DNA of 64,000 nt from Geobacteraceae bacterium (GCA_027404165.1 DAHZCG010000004.1:1-64000), one strand, 5' to 3'. Positions 8,882 to 18,747 are shown, counted from the stretch's first letter. Translations and numbers: made by a program. The notes: generated by a model from the letters alone, not told the origin.

Positions 8882-10300
8882 TTAATCAGGAACACCCAAA
8901 CGCTTACTGAGCGTTTGTCGGGCTATACCGAGTAAGAGTGCCGCAGATCTCTGATTACCGTTGGTCAGGTTCATGGCAGATGATGTCAGATAATCTTCCG
9001 TCTCCTTTATAGTCGGGAAACGGCCAAAGAAAGCATACAACGCCGCATCCAGCTCCTTACTCGGCACCAGAAGTGCCGCATTTGAAAGGCTATGTTCATG
9101 GTCGGTCAAACCGACAAAGCAGTCGAGCGTCAACAAACCAGAAGCGTGCCGTGCGACGGCATCAGAAATCATGGCGTGCAGTTCGCGGACATTCCCTTCG
9201 AAATGGTAGGTAGAGAGAAGCGCCGTAACTTCCCGTGAAGGGACTGGCTTGGGTTTATTAAGTGATCTTGACGCTTTTTCGAGAAAATAATCCAACAGGG
9301 CCGGAACATCTTCGCGACGTTCTCTCAATGGAGGAACCTGAATATGATGAGCACAGAGTCTGTAGTAGAGATCCTTGCGAAATTTGTTGGAGGCAATGAG
9401 ACTGGAAAGATCCTTATTGGTCGCTACGATCAGTCGGGCATCGGTTTTTTTCAGAACATCCGATCCCACGGGATAAAATTCCTGTTCCTGGATAAGCCGC
9501 AACAGTTTGATTTGGGATGTTTCATTCAAATCACCGATCTCATCTAGAAACAGGGTGCCACCCGTAGCTGCGGAAATAAGGCCGTCACGAGGCTGATCCG
9601 CACCGGTAAAAGCACCTTTTTTATGGCCAAACAGGGTATCTGAAAACATATTATCATCAAGCCCAGCAGCATTGACCGTAACAAAAGCTCCTTTTCTGCC
9701 ACTCAATGCTCCTACCGCTTGAGCAATCAACTCTTTACCTACCCCGGTTTCGCCAGTAATCAATATTGGCTGGTCTGATTTGGCGATAACTTCAATATAC
9801 TGAAAAATAGCCCGCATTTTTTTGCTGGTCGTAATAATAGCATCAAATGCAGCAGGATGTTCCAAACGGTCATTAAGCAGATATTCCCGTAAGCTGCGGT
9901 TTTCCAGAGACAACTCGTTAATATGGAGTGCATTCACGACACTCAGCAACAGGCGCTCAACCTCGACCGGCTTGGTGAGATAATCAACAGCACCCGCTTT
10001 TATGCAGCTCACCGCCGTCTCAATATCATCAGATGAAGTCATAACGATAACAGGGATGTGCGGAAAATTGCGAATCAGAACAGGGAGAAGTTCCAACCCG
10101 GATACATGAGGCATCATCAGGTCAAGAACGATGACTGAGACAGGATGAGCTTCAAGAAACTGAACAGTCTTCCTGCTGTCGGTGAGGGTCAGGACATTTT
10201 TGACTCCTTCACTCTCCAGAGCGGTGACATGTATGTCAAGCACCACGCGATCATCATCTATCAATAACAGCGGCAACTGCGAATTGAGTTTTGAAATCAT
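8882..10300 (-). CDS. Sigma-54-dependent response regulator (NtrC family)
   Basis: A 472-residue transcription activator. Receiver domain residues 1-125 with acidic pocket IDDD, phospho-acceptor D60 (IVLDLMMP) and conserved Lys in YLTKPVE; AAA+ ATPase with Walker A GETGVGKE, the sigma-54-contacting GAFTGA loop and Walker B TLFLDEIGDL; C-terminal Fis-type helix-turn-helix (NQRSAALLLGIARQTLSKRL). AAAGGA precedes the ATG. It lies 37 bases downstream of a closely similar regulator on the same strand, so the two look like a tandem duplication in one operon. No kinase gene is adjacent in the same operon. Targets unknown. It keeps all the residues needed for phosphorylation, unlike its partner. Confidence 0.92.
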   Translation of the reverse strand: MISKLNSQLPLLLIDDDRVVLDIHVTALESEGVKNVLTLTDSRKTVQFLEAHPVSVIVLDLMMPHVSGLELLPVLIRNFPHIPVIVMTSSDDIETAVSCIKAGAVDYLTKPVEVERLLLSVVNALHINELSLENRSLREYLLNDRLEHPAAFDAIITTSKKMRAIFQYIEVIAKSDQPILITGETGVGKELIAQAVGALSGRKGAFVTVNAAGLDDNMFSDTLFGHKKGAFTGADQPRDGLISAATGGTLFLDEIGDLNETSQIKLLRLIQEQEFYPVGSDVLKKTDARLIVATNKDLSSLIASNKFRKDLYYRLCAHHIQVPPLRERREDVPALLDYFLEKASRSLNKPKPVPSREVTALLSTYHFEGNVRELHAMISDAVARHASGLLTLDCFVGLTDHEHSLSNAALLVPSKELDAALYAFFGRFPTIKETEDYLTSSAMNLTNGNQRSAALLLGIARQTLSKRLGVPD

Positions 10301-10337
10301 ATTGTCCTTTCGTATCCTTGATGGCGTACAACTATCG

Positions 10338-11762
10338 TCAAGAGACAGATTCGATAGATTTTAAACGCTTACTTATGGTTTGGCGTGTGACTCCCAATAT
10401 TGCAGCAGCGGCCGCATAGTTACCCTCCGAAAGCTTCAGTGCCTCCACGATCAGATAATCTTCAATTTCACGAAACGTGGGCAGGCGACCAAAGAGGCTG
10501 TAGATCCCTGCCGTGGCGACAACTGGCGTGGCAGAAGGGGCGCGAGAGGGCCCTGATGCCGCAGAGGAAATACCTGAAAAATCATCACAGGTCAGGAGGC
10601 CTTCTTCATGGCGGGCGACGGCATCGCTGACTTTTGCCTGCAACTCCCTGACGTTGCCGGGAAAATCATACTCGGCAAGTGCTTTGATGAGATCAGGGGA
10701 GACGACAGGAACACTTCTCCCAAAGTGCCGTGCGGCCTCATTGACGAAGCTGTCAAGCAGAAGCGGGAGATCCTCCCGGCGCTCGCGCAGTGCAGGAATG
10801 TGTATTTGATGGGTGCAAAGCCGGTAATAAAGATCCCGCCGGAAGCGCCCCTCCTTGATACGTTCCTGCAAATTTACATTTGTCGCCAGAACAATCCGTG
10901 CTGAACAGGTTTTCACCAGATCGGCACCAACCGGGTAATATTCCCGTTCTTGCAGCAACCGCAGAAGCTTAACCTGGGACAATTCATTCAAGTCTCCAAT
11001 TTCGTCCAGAAACAGTGTGCCCATTGCAGCCTTGCAGACCAATCCATCACGGCATTGATCTGCACCGGTAAAAGCGCCCTTCTTATGCCCAAAGAGCGTA
11101 TCGGAAAACATGGCGTCATCAAGACCGGCAACATTAATGCTAACAAACTGCCCCCTTACTCTACTGATCCGGTGAATCGCACGGGCAAACAACTCTTTAC
11201 CAACACCGGTTTCTCCCGTAATCAGCACCGCTTGAGGCGAGCAGGCGACAACCTCGGTATATTGAAAGATCGAACGCATCTTTCTGCAGGTTGTCTTTAT
11301 TTCTGTAAACGCCTCTGGATGTTCAAGGCGGTCGTTGAGCAGATATTCTTTCAGGGACAACGATTCCTGCTGTAATCGGCTTGAATTTAGTACCTTTTCA
11401 ACTGCCTGGACCAGACGGACAGGCTCAACCGGCCTGACCATATAATCAACAGCTCCGAACTTCATGCAGTTGACAGCTATTTCTACATCGGAAGATGCCG
11501 TTTCCACAATAACCGGGAGATGAGAATAATCACTGCAGATTCGTGATAAAAGTTCAGATCTATCCATAGTATGGGTCATTTCAAAAATAACCAGGGAAAC
11601 ACAATTCTGTTCAAGAAACGGTAGGATGGCACGGCTGTCAGTAAGGGTGAGAACCGGGCCTATTCCGGCATCCAGAAGTATGGACCGGGTCAGTTCCAAC
11701 GGTTCTGCATCATCACCGACCAGCAAGACCGTATTTACGACTCCAGGCACTTCAACTGTCAT
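10338..11762 (-). CDS. NtrC-family regulator with degenerate receiver domain
   Basis: A 474-residue paralogue of the gene just downstream, with the same layout: receiver, AAA+ (GETGVGKE, GAFTGA, TLFLDEIGDL), Fis-type helix-turn-helix (NYAAAAAILGVTRQTISKRL). The receiver is altered at key places: the phospho-acceptor Asp is Glu at position 61 (VIFEMTHT) and the conserved Lys is Arg at position 110 (YMVRPVE). The acidic pair near the N-terminus is kept in reduced form (VGDD). Glu in this position often mimics phosphorylation, so the protein may be active without a kinase or may have become a partner of its intact neighbour (inference). The ATPase and DNA-binding parts look functional. AAGGA lies 9 bases before the start. 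Confidence 0.9.
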   Translation of the reverse strand: MTVEVPGVVNTVLLVGDDAEPLELTRSILLDAGIGPVLTLTDSRAILPFLEQNCVSLVIFEMTHTMDRSELLSRICSDYSHLPVIVETASSDVEIAVNCMKFGAVDYMVRPVEPVRLVQAVEKVLNSSRLQQESLSLKEYLLNDRLEHPEAFTEIKTTCRKMRSIFQYTEVVACSPQAVLITGETGVGKELFARAIHRISRVRGQFVSINVAGLDDAMFSDTLFGHKKGAFTGADQCRDGLVCKAAMGTLFLDEIGDLNELSQVKLLRLLQEREYYPVGADLVKTCSARIVLATNVNLQERIKEGRFRRDLYYRLCTHQIHIPALRERREDLPLLLDSFVNEAARHFGRSVPVVSPDLIKALAEYDFPGNVRELQAKVSDAVARHEEGLLTCDDFSGISSAASGPSRAPSATPVVATAGIYSLFGRLPTFREIEDYLIVEALKLSEGNYAAAAAILGVTRQTISKRLKSIESVS

Positions 11763-12290
11763 AATCCATCGTCCTTATTATCATTTCCATGTTGTACCCA
11801 GGTATTTTTCAAGCACGCATATCAACATGTAATGATGATCCCTGAAAAGTCCTTATAACTATTCCCTTTTATCGCATTTGTTTCGCTTGTCAAGTTTGCA
11901 TGCGCCTATTTTTTTACTCTTACTCACATAGGTGGTCGATATCGCCATGGCTCCAATAGTAACAACTGCTGTTTTTATTAACAATCGTCACCAATAACGT
12001 TTTCAGTCATTGTCCCCCTCCGTCCACCAACTGCCCTGATTTCTAATGTAACATCTTTTCGCTAATAACAATTCTGTCATACTTCCAATAATATGCCGTT
12101 ATTATTAAGTATTTTTACAAACATCACATGGCACAGTATGTGATAGCCATATGGGGGGACATCGCATCAACAAGCGAATGTAACTGGTCTCATCGTCAAC
12201 CAGATTTGCATTGTTGAAATGCAACGCAACCATGGCAATTATAGAAAAGGACATAAAGAAACTGCCTCGTAGAAAAGGGACGGATATACG
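11763..12290. other. 528-base intergenic region between divergent regulators
   Basis: AT-rich stretch between the NtrC-type gene (minus) and prsK (plus), expected to hold both promoters. The only feature noted is TGGCACAGTATGTG at 12129-12142, identical to a site upstream of glmS, overlapping a CACAT-N8-ATGTG dyad (12125-12142). No small gene, RNA or clear promoter recognised. Confidence 0.4.
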
Positions 12291-14351
12291 ATGATAACGG
12301 CACTTTCCATGACTGCAATATCATTTGCAGTACTCTTTCCACTATATTTTACACTACGGAAGGAAACGCCATCCCTGCCGGTCCCTCTTGCTATTGCAGT
12401 CATGCTGTCTGCATTCCTGGAATTTTTTGATCTGCTGATATTGCAAAATCCGGAACACATATATTTCTGGAAGAAGTTTTCTCTTATGTGCGAAGCCTTC
12501 CTGCCCCCTGTCTGGCTCTGGTTCTCCCTGACATATGCGCGACAAGACTGCTACCAAACAACATCAATCCCGTTCCGGGTTCTGCTGGCTGTCTCACCAC
12601 TCATAGCCATATTTGCATTCATGCTGCCAATCCGTTCGTTTGTATATTCACCTGATTTTGCTAGTGAAAAAATCCTCTTTCTCGGCAATAACGGCTTCAT
12701 ATTTTATCTTCTGGTACTCATCTATTTGATCATATGTCTGATTCAACTGGAACAAACTCTTACGCATACAGCAAGGGTCTCACGCGGGAAGATCAAGTTC
12801 GAGCTACTCGGATCAGGGGCTATTCTTGCAATCATGATCATATACTACAGTCAGAGCCTCCTCTTTCGCACGCTCAACATGCAACTGGTACCAATGCGCA
12901 GTATCGTACTGATTGTCGGAATAGCGATGATCGCCTATTCACGCCTGAAACAAGGTGGCGTCGTAAATGTTCACGTTTCCCAACAAATTGCCTGCAAGTC
13001 AGTCGTGCTCCTCGCCGTTGGCTTATATATCCTCGGACTCGGACTCGTCGGCGAAGGAATGAAATACTTCGGCGACGGATTCCAGCGAGCAATGATCTTC
13101 GCTACTGTTTTTTTTCTCGGCCTTGGCCTATTCATCATTCTCCTCTCGGAAACAGTCAAACGCAGAGTCAGGGTGTTTATCCACAAAAACTTCTACCAGA
13201 ACAAATATGACTACCGTAACCAATGGATTCAGTTCACTGATCGACTTTCTTCATCACAGACCAGTGAGAACCTGCTGGATTCGATTGTTTCAGAATTCTG
13301 TGACACGTTCGGTATGGGAACGGGAGCTCTGTTCACAATAAGCCTGGAGCATGACAAATATCAACAGGCTGCCGGTATTTCGATGGAGAGTGGCGAGGTG
13401 ACCTTCGGCATCGACGACCCTGTTATCGAGTCTTTGACCAGAAGCCGATGGATTGTTGATTTACGGAATGACATCACGGTACATGAAAACTACTGCCACA
13501 AAGCGTTTTTAAATAAATTAGACGCCTGCTTCATTATCCCGCTTTTCATGAACGAAGCTGTTGATGGGTTCATAATATTGGGGAGACCTCACAGCAATGA
13601 AGAAATTTATAACCATGAAGACTTCGACTTGATGAGAACACTCGCAAAACAGGCTTCATCCGCGCTTTTGAATTTAAGGCTTTCGGATCAGCTATCCTGT
13701 TCACGAGAGTTGGCAGCGATTGGCAAGGTGTCTACGTTCGTAATGCACGACTTGAAAAATCTGATTTCCGCTCTCTCACTTATGCTGGAAAATGCACAGG
13801 AGCATATCGACCTCCCTGCTTTTCAAAGCGACTTGCTCATATCCCTCAGGAATACCGTCACCAAGATGAATGCTCTGATCTTGCGCCTTAAGCATCTGCC
13901 GGAGAAAAGCACACTACAACTGACTCCTGTTGATCTACTGGTAATGGCGCGTGAAACCGCAGCCCTGGTAAATGGAACGGCTCTGGATGTAACAGGAAAG
14001 CATGTAATAGCAGAGGTAGACAGGGAAGAACTGCAAAAAGTAGCTCTCAATCTCATGCTGAATGCTGTTGAGGCGACAGATGGGAATACGCCGGTTAAGG
14101 TGGAGGTAGGTGAAAGCGAAAGCCCGTTTATTCGCGTAAGAGATGAAGGACGCGGCATTCCTGCGGCATTCATGCAATATGTGCTGTTTAGACCCTTCAC
14201 CAGCACAAAGAAACAGGGAATGGGAATCGGACTCTACCAAAGCAGGCAGATTATTGAGGCGCACGGCGGCAGGATTGAAGTTGTGAGCACCATCAATCAT
14301 GGCTCAGAATTCACCGTCTGGTTACCAAAAATCAACGTAGAAACCGCCTAG
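12291..14351 (+). CDS. prsK: PEP-CTERM-system sensor histidine kinase PrsK
   Basis: A 686-residue membrane kinase. The first about 300 residues carry a chain of hydrophobic helices (about eight or more), followed by a GAF-like domain (about 320-460) and a kinase core with the phosphorylated His at 486 in FVMHDLKNLISAL, an N-box (LMLNAVEATDG), and GRGIP and GMGIGL motifs. Length and layout match PrsK, the kinase associated with exosortase/PEP-CTERM protein-sorting systems. prsR follows 12 bases downstream and is the predicted partner. Known role: control of PEP-CTERM protein and exopolysaccharide genes through sigma-54. No exosortase, PEP-CTERM protein or polysaccharide gene lies in this window, so the pair acts at a distance. 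The start has GGGACGG upstream. Confidence 0.85.
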   Translation: MITALSMTAISFAVLFPLYFTLRKETPSLPVPLAIAVMLSAFLEFFDLLILQNPEHIYFWKKFSLMCEAFLPPVWLWFSLTYARQDCYQTTSIPFRVLLAVSPLIAIFAFMLPIRSFVYSPDFASEKILFLGNNGFIFYLLVLIYLIICLIQLEQTLTHTARVSRGKIKFELLGSGAILAIMIIYYSQSLLFRTLNMQLVPMRSIVLIVGIAMIAYSRLKQGGVVNVHVSQQIACKSVVLLAVGLYILGLGLVGEGMKYFGDGFQRAMIFATVFFLGLGLFIILLSETVKRRVRVFIHKNFYQNKYDYRNQWIQFTDRLSSSQTSENLLDSIVSEFCDTFGMGTGALFTISLEHDKYQQAAGISMESGEVTFGIDDPVIESLTRSRWIVDLRNDITVHENYCHKAFLNKLDACFIIPLFMNEAVDGFIILGRPHSNEEIYNHEDFDLMRTLAKQASSALLNLRLSDQLSCSRELAAIGKVSTFVMHDLKNLISALSLMLENAQEHIDLPAFQSDLLISLRNTVTKMNALILRLKHLPEKSTLQLTPVDLLVMARETAALVNGTALDVTGKHVIAEVDREELQKVALNLMLNAVEATDGNTPVKVEVGESESPFIRVRDEGRGIPAAFMQYVLFRPFTSTKKQGMGIGLYQSRQIIEAHGGRIEVVSTINHGSEFTVWLPKINVETA

Positions 14352-14363
14352 CAAAAGGTGACT

Positions 14364-15752
14364 ATGGAAAAGCTCGTCATAATTGAGGACAACCAGGAAA
14401 TAAGCAACCAGCTTCGCTGGGGGCTCGCAAAGGAATACGAGGTCTTTGTAGCCTGTGACCGCATGGAAGCGATCCCGCTTATAAAAAAGCATACCCCGAA
14501 AGTAATCACACTCGACCTCGGTCTGCCGCCTGACGAAGCGGGTTGCGAAGAAGGGTTCCAGTGCCTGGAGGAAATTCTTCAAAAAACGCCTTCCGCAAAA
14601 GTGATCATGATTACCGGAAATGATGAGCGTGAAAATGCTTTACGGGCAGTGCAATGCGGTGCGTACGATTATTACTGCAAACCCTTTGATCTGCCGGAAC
14701 TGAAAGTGATCCTCAAAAGAGCCTTTCACCTGGCGGCAATTGAAAATGAAAATTCACGTCTTCAGAGCAGTATCGATCTGCATGGTTTCACCCCGGGAGG
14801 GATCATCGGCACATCGCCCCGCATGTTGGGGGTTTTTTCTTCTATCCGTAAGGTTGCTTCATCAGAAGTAGCAGTGTTGATTACCGGTGAAAGCGGTACC
14901 GGAAAGGAGTTGGTCGCCAGGGCGATTCACGAACTCAGCCCGAGAAAATCGAAGAGCTTCATCGCCATAAATTGTGGAGCCATTCCGGAAAATCTGCTGG
15001 AAGCCGAGTTGTTCGGCTACGAAAAAGGAGCTTTCAGCGGGGCTAATATGCGTGTTCAGGGAAAAGTGGAATACGCCCATAAAGGGACCCTTTTCCTTGA
15101 CGAAATCGGCGAACTGCCACTCAATCTACAGGTCAAACTGCTTCGTTTTCTGCAGGAAAAGACTATCCAGCGCGTTGGAGGAAGAGAGGATATCGTCGTG
15201 GATGCCCGCATCATTGCCGCGACCAACAGAAATATCATCAAGGAAACGGAAGCGGGCGCTTTTCGCGAAGATCTCTACTATCGGATTTCAGTCATCCACA
15301 TTAAATTGCCGCCACTGCGTGATCGCGGAGATGACATCAAGCTTCTGGCGAACTTTTTTCTTCGCCGCTGCAGCCATCAATTCGGAAAAAAAATTCATCG
15401 GTTCAGCCCTGATTCCGTAAAACTTCTTGAATCGTACGAATGGCCCGGTAATGTGAGGGAACTGGAGAACAAGGTGCAGCGGGCGGTCATTATGTCAGAT
15501 AGTTCCATCATCGAACCCGAGGCGCTCGATTTTTCCCTTAAAACAGCCAAAGAAGGAATCCATTCATTTGCCAACCTGTCTCTGAAAGACGCCCGTGAAA
15601 TGGTTGAGCGCGAAATGGTGATTTCCGCGATAGAAAATCAGAGGAACAACATGGCCAAGACCGCCGAAGTACTTGGCATCAGCAGGCCGACCCTTTATGA
15701 TCTGGTAAAAAAACATAACATTGCAAAATTTTTGGAACAGGAACCGGCATAA
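14364..15752 (+). CDS. prsR: PEP-CTERM-box response regulator PrsR
   Basis: A 462-residue sigma-54 activator. ATG at 14364 is preferred over GTG at 14358 because the ribosome site AGGTGA overlaps the GTG. Receiver domain with acidic pair IEDN, phospho-acceptor Asp in ITLDLGLPPDE and Lys in YYCKPFD; AAA+ domain with GESGTGKE and TLFLDEIGEL; Fis-type helix-turn-helix (NNMAKTAEVLGISRPTLYDL). The sigma-54 contact loop reads GAFSGA instead of GAFTGA, unlike the other three NtrC-type regulators here. Directly follows prsK and is surely its output partner. Expected targets are sigma-54 promoters of PEP-CTERM and exopolysaccharide genes located elsewhere. Confidence 0.87.
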   Translation: MEKLVIIEDNQEISNQLRWGLAKEYEVFVACDRMEAIPLIKKHTPKVITLDLGLPPDEAGCEEGFQCLEEILQKTPSAKVIMITGNDERENALRAVQCGAYDYYCKPFDLPELKVILKRAFHLAAIENENSRLQSSIDLHGFTPGGIIGTSPRMLGVFSSIRKVASSEVAVLITGESGTGKELVARAIHELSPRKSKSFIAINCGAIPENLLEAELFGYEKGAFSGANMRVQGKVEYAHKGTLFLDEIGELPLNLQVKLLRFLQEKTIQRVGGREDIVVDARIIAATNRNIIKETEAGAFREDLYYRISVIHIKLPPLRDRGDDIKLLANFFLRRCSHQFGKKIHRFSPDSVKLLESYEWPGNVRELENKVQRAVIMSDSSIIEPEALDFSLKTAKEGIHSFANLSLKDAREMVEREMVISAIENQRNNMAKTAEVLGISRPTLYDLVKKHNIAKFLEQEPA

Positions 15753-15775
15753 GGTTACATACCTGTTTAGCAGCG

Positions 15776-18349
15776 TCAGGCAGGGGGGGACAGGACAGAA
15801 TACAGCGATTTGCTTATCTCTTCAATAATGTACGGTTTAATGATGACCCCTTTGAAACCGAAGGCCTTGTAATTGGACATAATCGGATCGTTTGAATAAC
15901 CGCTGGAAACAAATGCCTTCACGTGCGGATCAATCTCCAGCAGCTTTTTGATAGCTTCTTTACCACCCATCCCTCCAGGAATTGTCAAGTCCATGATGAC
16001 GGCATCAAATGGCCGCTGGTTGGAAAAGGCAGTTTGATAACTAATTAGCGCTTCCTCACCGTTTTTAGCAAATGAAGCGGTATAGCCAAGGTGGCCGAGA
16101 ATTATTCCTGCAACATCCCTGATCATTTCTTCATCGTCCATAACCAGGATATGCCCCGTACCGTCAACAACAAGCGGGGATATTGGCGACTCCAGTGAAT
16201 CGGTTTCCGGGCATGCGGGGAGAAAAATATGAAAAGTTGATCCTTTCCCCGGAATTGAATCAATGGTTATGCAGCCGCAATGATTTTTGATAACCGAATA
16301 GGATGTGGCAAGACCGAGGCCGCTTCCTGCTTTTTTGGTAGTAAAATACGGGTCGAAAATTCTGGGCAGGTGTTCACTGGATATGCCTTTACCGGTATCA
16401 CGAATGCTGATGTGGATATAGTTCCCCTGCGGCAGCGGCAAGCTGTCAGAGCAGGTTTTCTCCAGATTCTCTGCGTCGATGAAGATTGCTCCACCATCGG
16501 GCATCGCTTGATCGGCGTTAAGCACCAGATTGTGAATCACCTGGCTGATTTGCCCGGCATCCATTTCCACCGGCCACAGGCCACTGGCAATATTGAAACA
16601 ACAGCGAACATTTGCCCCCCTGAGGGCAAAGCCGGCCGAATCCGTGAGAATCTCCACAATTGAAGCTGTTTTTTTAACCGGCGCGCCACCCTTGGCAAAG
16701 GTCAGTAGTTGCTGCGTCAGGTCGCGGGCTCGGAATGCTGCCTTTTCAGCTTCCGCAAGCCGTTTATGGATTACGTCTTCAGGGTTGACATGCATTGCCG
16801 CAATGGAGATGTTGCCGATAATTCCCGTGAGCATATTATTAAAATCATGGGCAATCCCCCCGGCAAGAACTCCAAGCGACTCAAGTTTTTCAGCCCGCTG
16901 CAGATTGGTTTCCAAGATCTGCTGTTCGCTGATATCTCGAAAGACGAGAACAGTACCGACAACCTTACTTTCAGCGTTGCAAATAGGCGCGCCGCTGTCG
17001 GCAATAACCCGGGCCGTACCATCTTTGGCAATGAGAGTAGAATGGATATCCAATGAAAAGACTGTTCCGGTTTTCAGTATTTTTTCAGCAAGGTTTTCAC
17101 ACCGTTTACCAGTTTTTTCGCTGATAATGTGAAACACTTCTTCCAGCGGTTGACCGAAGGCTTCCAGTTGACTCCAGCCAGTGAGTTGTTCAGCTACCTT
17201 GTTGATCAAAACAACTCTACCGGATGTATCAGTAGTAATTACACCATCACCAATACTTCGCAGAGTAACGGCCAGCTGCTCTTTTTCAGCGGCCAAAGCC
17301 TCTTCAGCCAGTTTATGCCATGACATATCTCGAAAAATACTGCGAGTGGCAACAGGAACCCCATTAATAAATTTACAGTTGGCACTTCCTTCAACAGTAA
17401 TTTTCCTCCCGGACTTACTGACGAAAACCACCTCCACATGGCTGACTTCCTGCCCTTCCATGACCCGCTGGAACAGCTCATTGCAGTGTCTATGACATGA
17501 GGGATCAATGATATCGAAGATGCGCAGGTGCTCAATTTCCTGATCACTGTAACCAAGCACCTTCCGCCAAGCCCGGTTGACATAGATAAAACGGCCATCG
17601 GGAGCAACACTCTGGATCAGGTCGTTTGCATTTTCAAACAGGTCGCGGTACCGCTCTTCACTTTCACGCAGGGCCTCTTCCCTCAACATACGTTCGGTGA
17701 CATCAATGTAGACTGCAAGGCAGTTGCTAATCATGCCGTCCAGATCGTGGATAGGAGTGACAATTATTTCATAGATGCGTCCACGATTTTCCCAATTATT
17801 GAATCGTACGGGCATATTTGTTGCGATTGCCTTATTGAACTGACACATCTCGTTCGAGACATTCCCGCAGCAGATCAGCTCCAGGCACGTTTTACCGATA
17901 ATGTCGCCGTCATCTCGATCGGGAAAGAAAAAATCCTTCATTTTTTGATTATACGAATGAATGGACATGTCTCTATTCAGGAGCATGAACCCTATTCCCG
18001 CTGCATCTAATATCGCAATGTTTTTTTCGTTAGCCAGAAGCAGCTCGGCATTCGTATTGTGGAGGTGGCCCAGTATCTGTCTGAATGAGTCACAGATAAT
18101 GCCGATGGGATCCAGTTCAACCAACGTTTCGTCATCAAGTCCTTCCGGTCCGAGCGGCAAGGTCCCCATCACGGTCAGCATCTGGTTGACCTTGGCGCGG
18201 ATATAATCGTTCTTGAATCCCAGCTTGGTTCGCAATTGGGCATTTTCCCTGGTCAAACGGCTGATTTCCAGGTTTAAGAGAGAGTCGTCGACACAGACGC
18301 TGCTGTTCTCATGGTCTTTTGTCATCTTGCCGGATTCCTTCACTTTCAT
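15776..18349 (-). CDS. PAS-domain hybrid histidine kinase with C-terminal receiver
   Basis: About 857 residues, no transmembrane segment. Coiled coil near the N-terminus, then three PAS domains (about 120-240, 250-370, 380-490), HisKA with His in LAGGIAHDFNNML, ATPase with DTGKGISSEHL and GSGLGLATSYS, and a receiver with MDDEE, VIMDLTIPGG and IIKPY. The start at 18349 is chosen because GGTAGG lies a few bases upstream and it leaves 31 bases after the tusA-like stop; a longer reading from 18430 would overlap that gene. It is the last gene of a yedE-tusA-kinase series on one strand, hinting at sensing of sulfur or redox state (inference from position). The receiver at its own C-terminus suggests phosphorelay or self-control; no target regulator is visible nearby on the strand. 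Confidence 0.9.
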   Translation of the reverse strand: MKVKESGKMTKDHENSSVCVDDSLLNLEISRLTRENAQLRTKLGFKNDYIRAKVNQMLTVMGTLPLGPEGLDDETLVELDPIGIICDSFRQILGHLHNTNAELLLANEKNIAILDAAGIGFMLLNRDMSIHSYNQKMKDFFFPDRDDGDIIGKTCLELICCGNVSNEMCQFNKAIATNMPVRFNNWENRGRIYEIIVTPIHDLDGMISNCLAVYIDVTERMLREEALRESEERYRDLFENANDLIQSVAPDGRFIYVNRAWRKVLGYSDQEIEHLRIFDIIDPSCHRHCNELFQRVMEGQEVSHVEVVFVSKSGRKITVEGSANCKFINGVPVATRSIFRDMSWHKLAEEALAAEKEQLAVTLRSIGDGVITTDTSGRVVLINKVAEQLTGWSQLEAFGQPLEEVFHIISEKTGKRCENLAEKILKTGTVFSLDIHSTLIAKDGTARVIADSGAPICNAESKVVGTVLVFRDISEQQILETNLQRAEKLESLGVLAGGIAHDFNNMLTGIIGNISIAAMHVNPEDVIHKRLAEAEKAAFRARDLTQQLLTFAKGGAPVKKTASIVEILTDSAGFALRGANVRCCFNIASGLWPVEMDAGQISQVIHNLVLNADQAMPDGGAIFIDAENLEKTCSDSLPLPQGNYIHISIRDTGKGISSEHLPRIFDPYFTTKKAGSGLGLATSYSVIKNHCGCITIDSIPGKGSTFHIFLPACPETDSLESPISPLVVDGTGHILVMDDEEMIRDVAGIILGHLGYTASFAKNGEEALISYQTAFSNQRPFDAVIMDLTIPGGMGGKEAIKKLLEIDPHVKAFVSSGYSNDPIMSNYKAFGFKGVIIKPYIIEEISKSLYSVLSPPA

Positions 18350-18380
18350 ATTACCTACCGTGGATGAGGGGTTTTTCCCA

Positions 18381-18632
18381 CTATGGTTTAGTAATCGTAA
18401 TAGTGTAGTAACGTTGACATTTTTGAACATCTACCTTGAAGCCCATGTTGGAAGCTGCTTCCGGAATTGTGTGGGTACCGTCCCTGCTGTCGGTTTTAAA
18501 TAACAGAACAACCGTGCCAGCCGTGAGTTGGGAGCTGTATTTGTTTAGTTCGCGCAACGCCACAAGCAATGAAGCCGGGCATATTTGTCCGCAAATATCA
18601 AACTCGATGAGTTGAAAAATATCGGATTCCAT
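18381..18632 (-). CDS. TusA-like sulfur carrier protein
   Basis: An 83-residue protein with the TusA fold signature: beta strand FQLIEFDICG, then Cys18-Pro19-Ala-Ser at the start of the first helix, and a C-terminal strand (YYTITITKP). Known TusA proteins carry persulfide sulfur on the Cys of a CPxP motif; here the last Pro is Ser (CPAS), and a second Cys sits at position 14. TGGAG precedes the ATG. It lies between a YeeE/YedE-type transporter gene upstream and a hybrid kinase downstream, all on the minus strand. YedE-TusA pairing is a well-known arrangement linked to uptake and relay of sulfur or selenium compounds. The exact substrate cannot be told from sequence. Confidence 0.82.
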   Translation of the reverse strand: MESDIFQLIEFDICGQICPASLLVALRELNKYSSQLTAGTVVLLFKTDSRDGTHTIPEAASNMGFKVDVQKCQRYYTITITKP

Positions 18633-18747
18633 GCAAAAGCTCCAGTGAGGTAACAGCTGTTATTTTAGATAATTCCACGTACCAAGGTGTGGCATATGCT
18701 GAATTAATCGGGATAGGTGAGTTACATACCATATTGGTGGCAAGATT

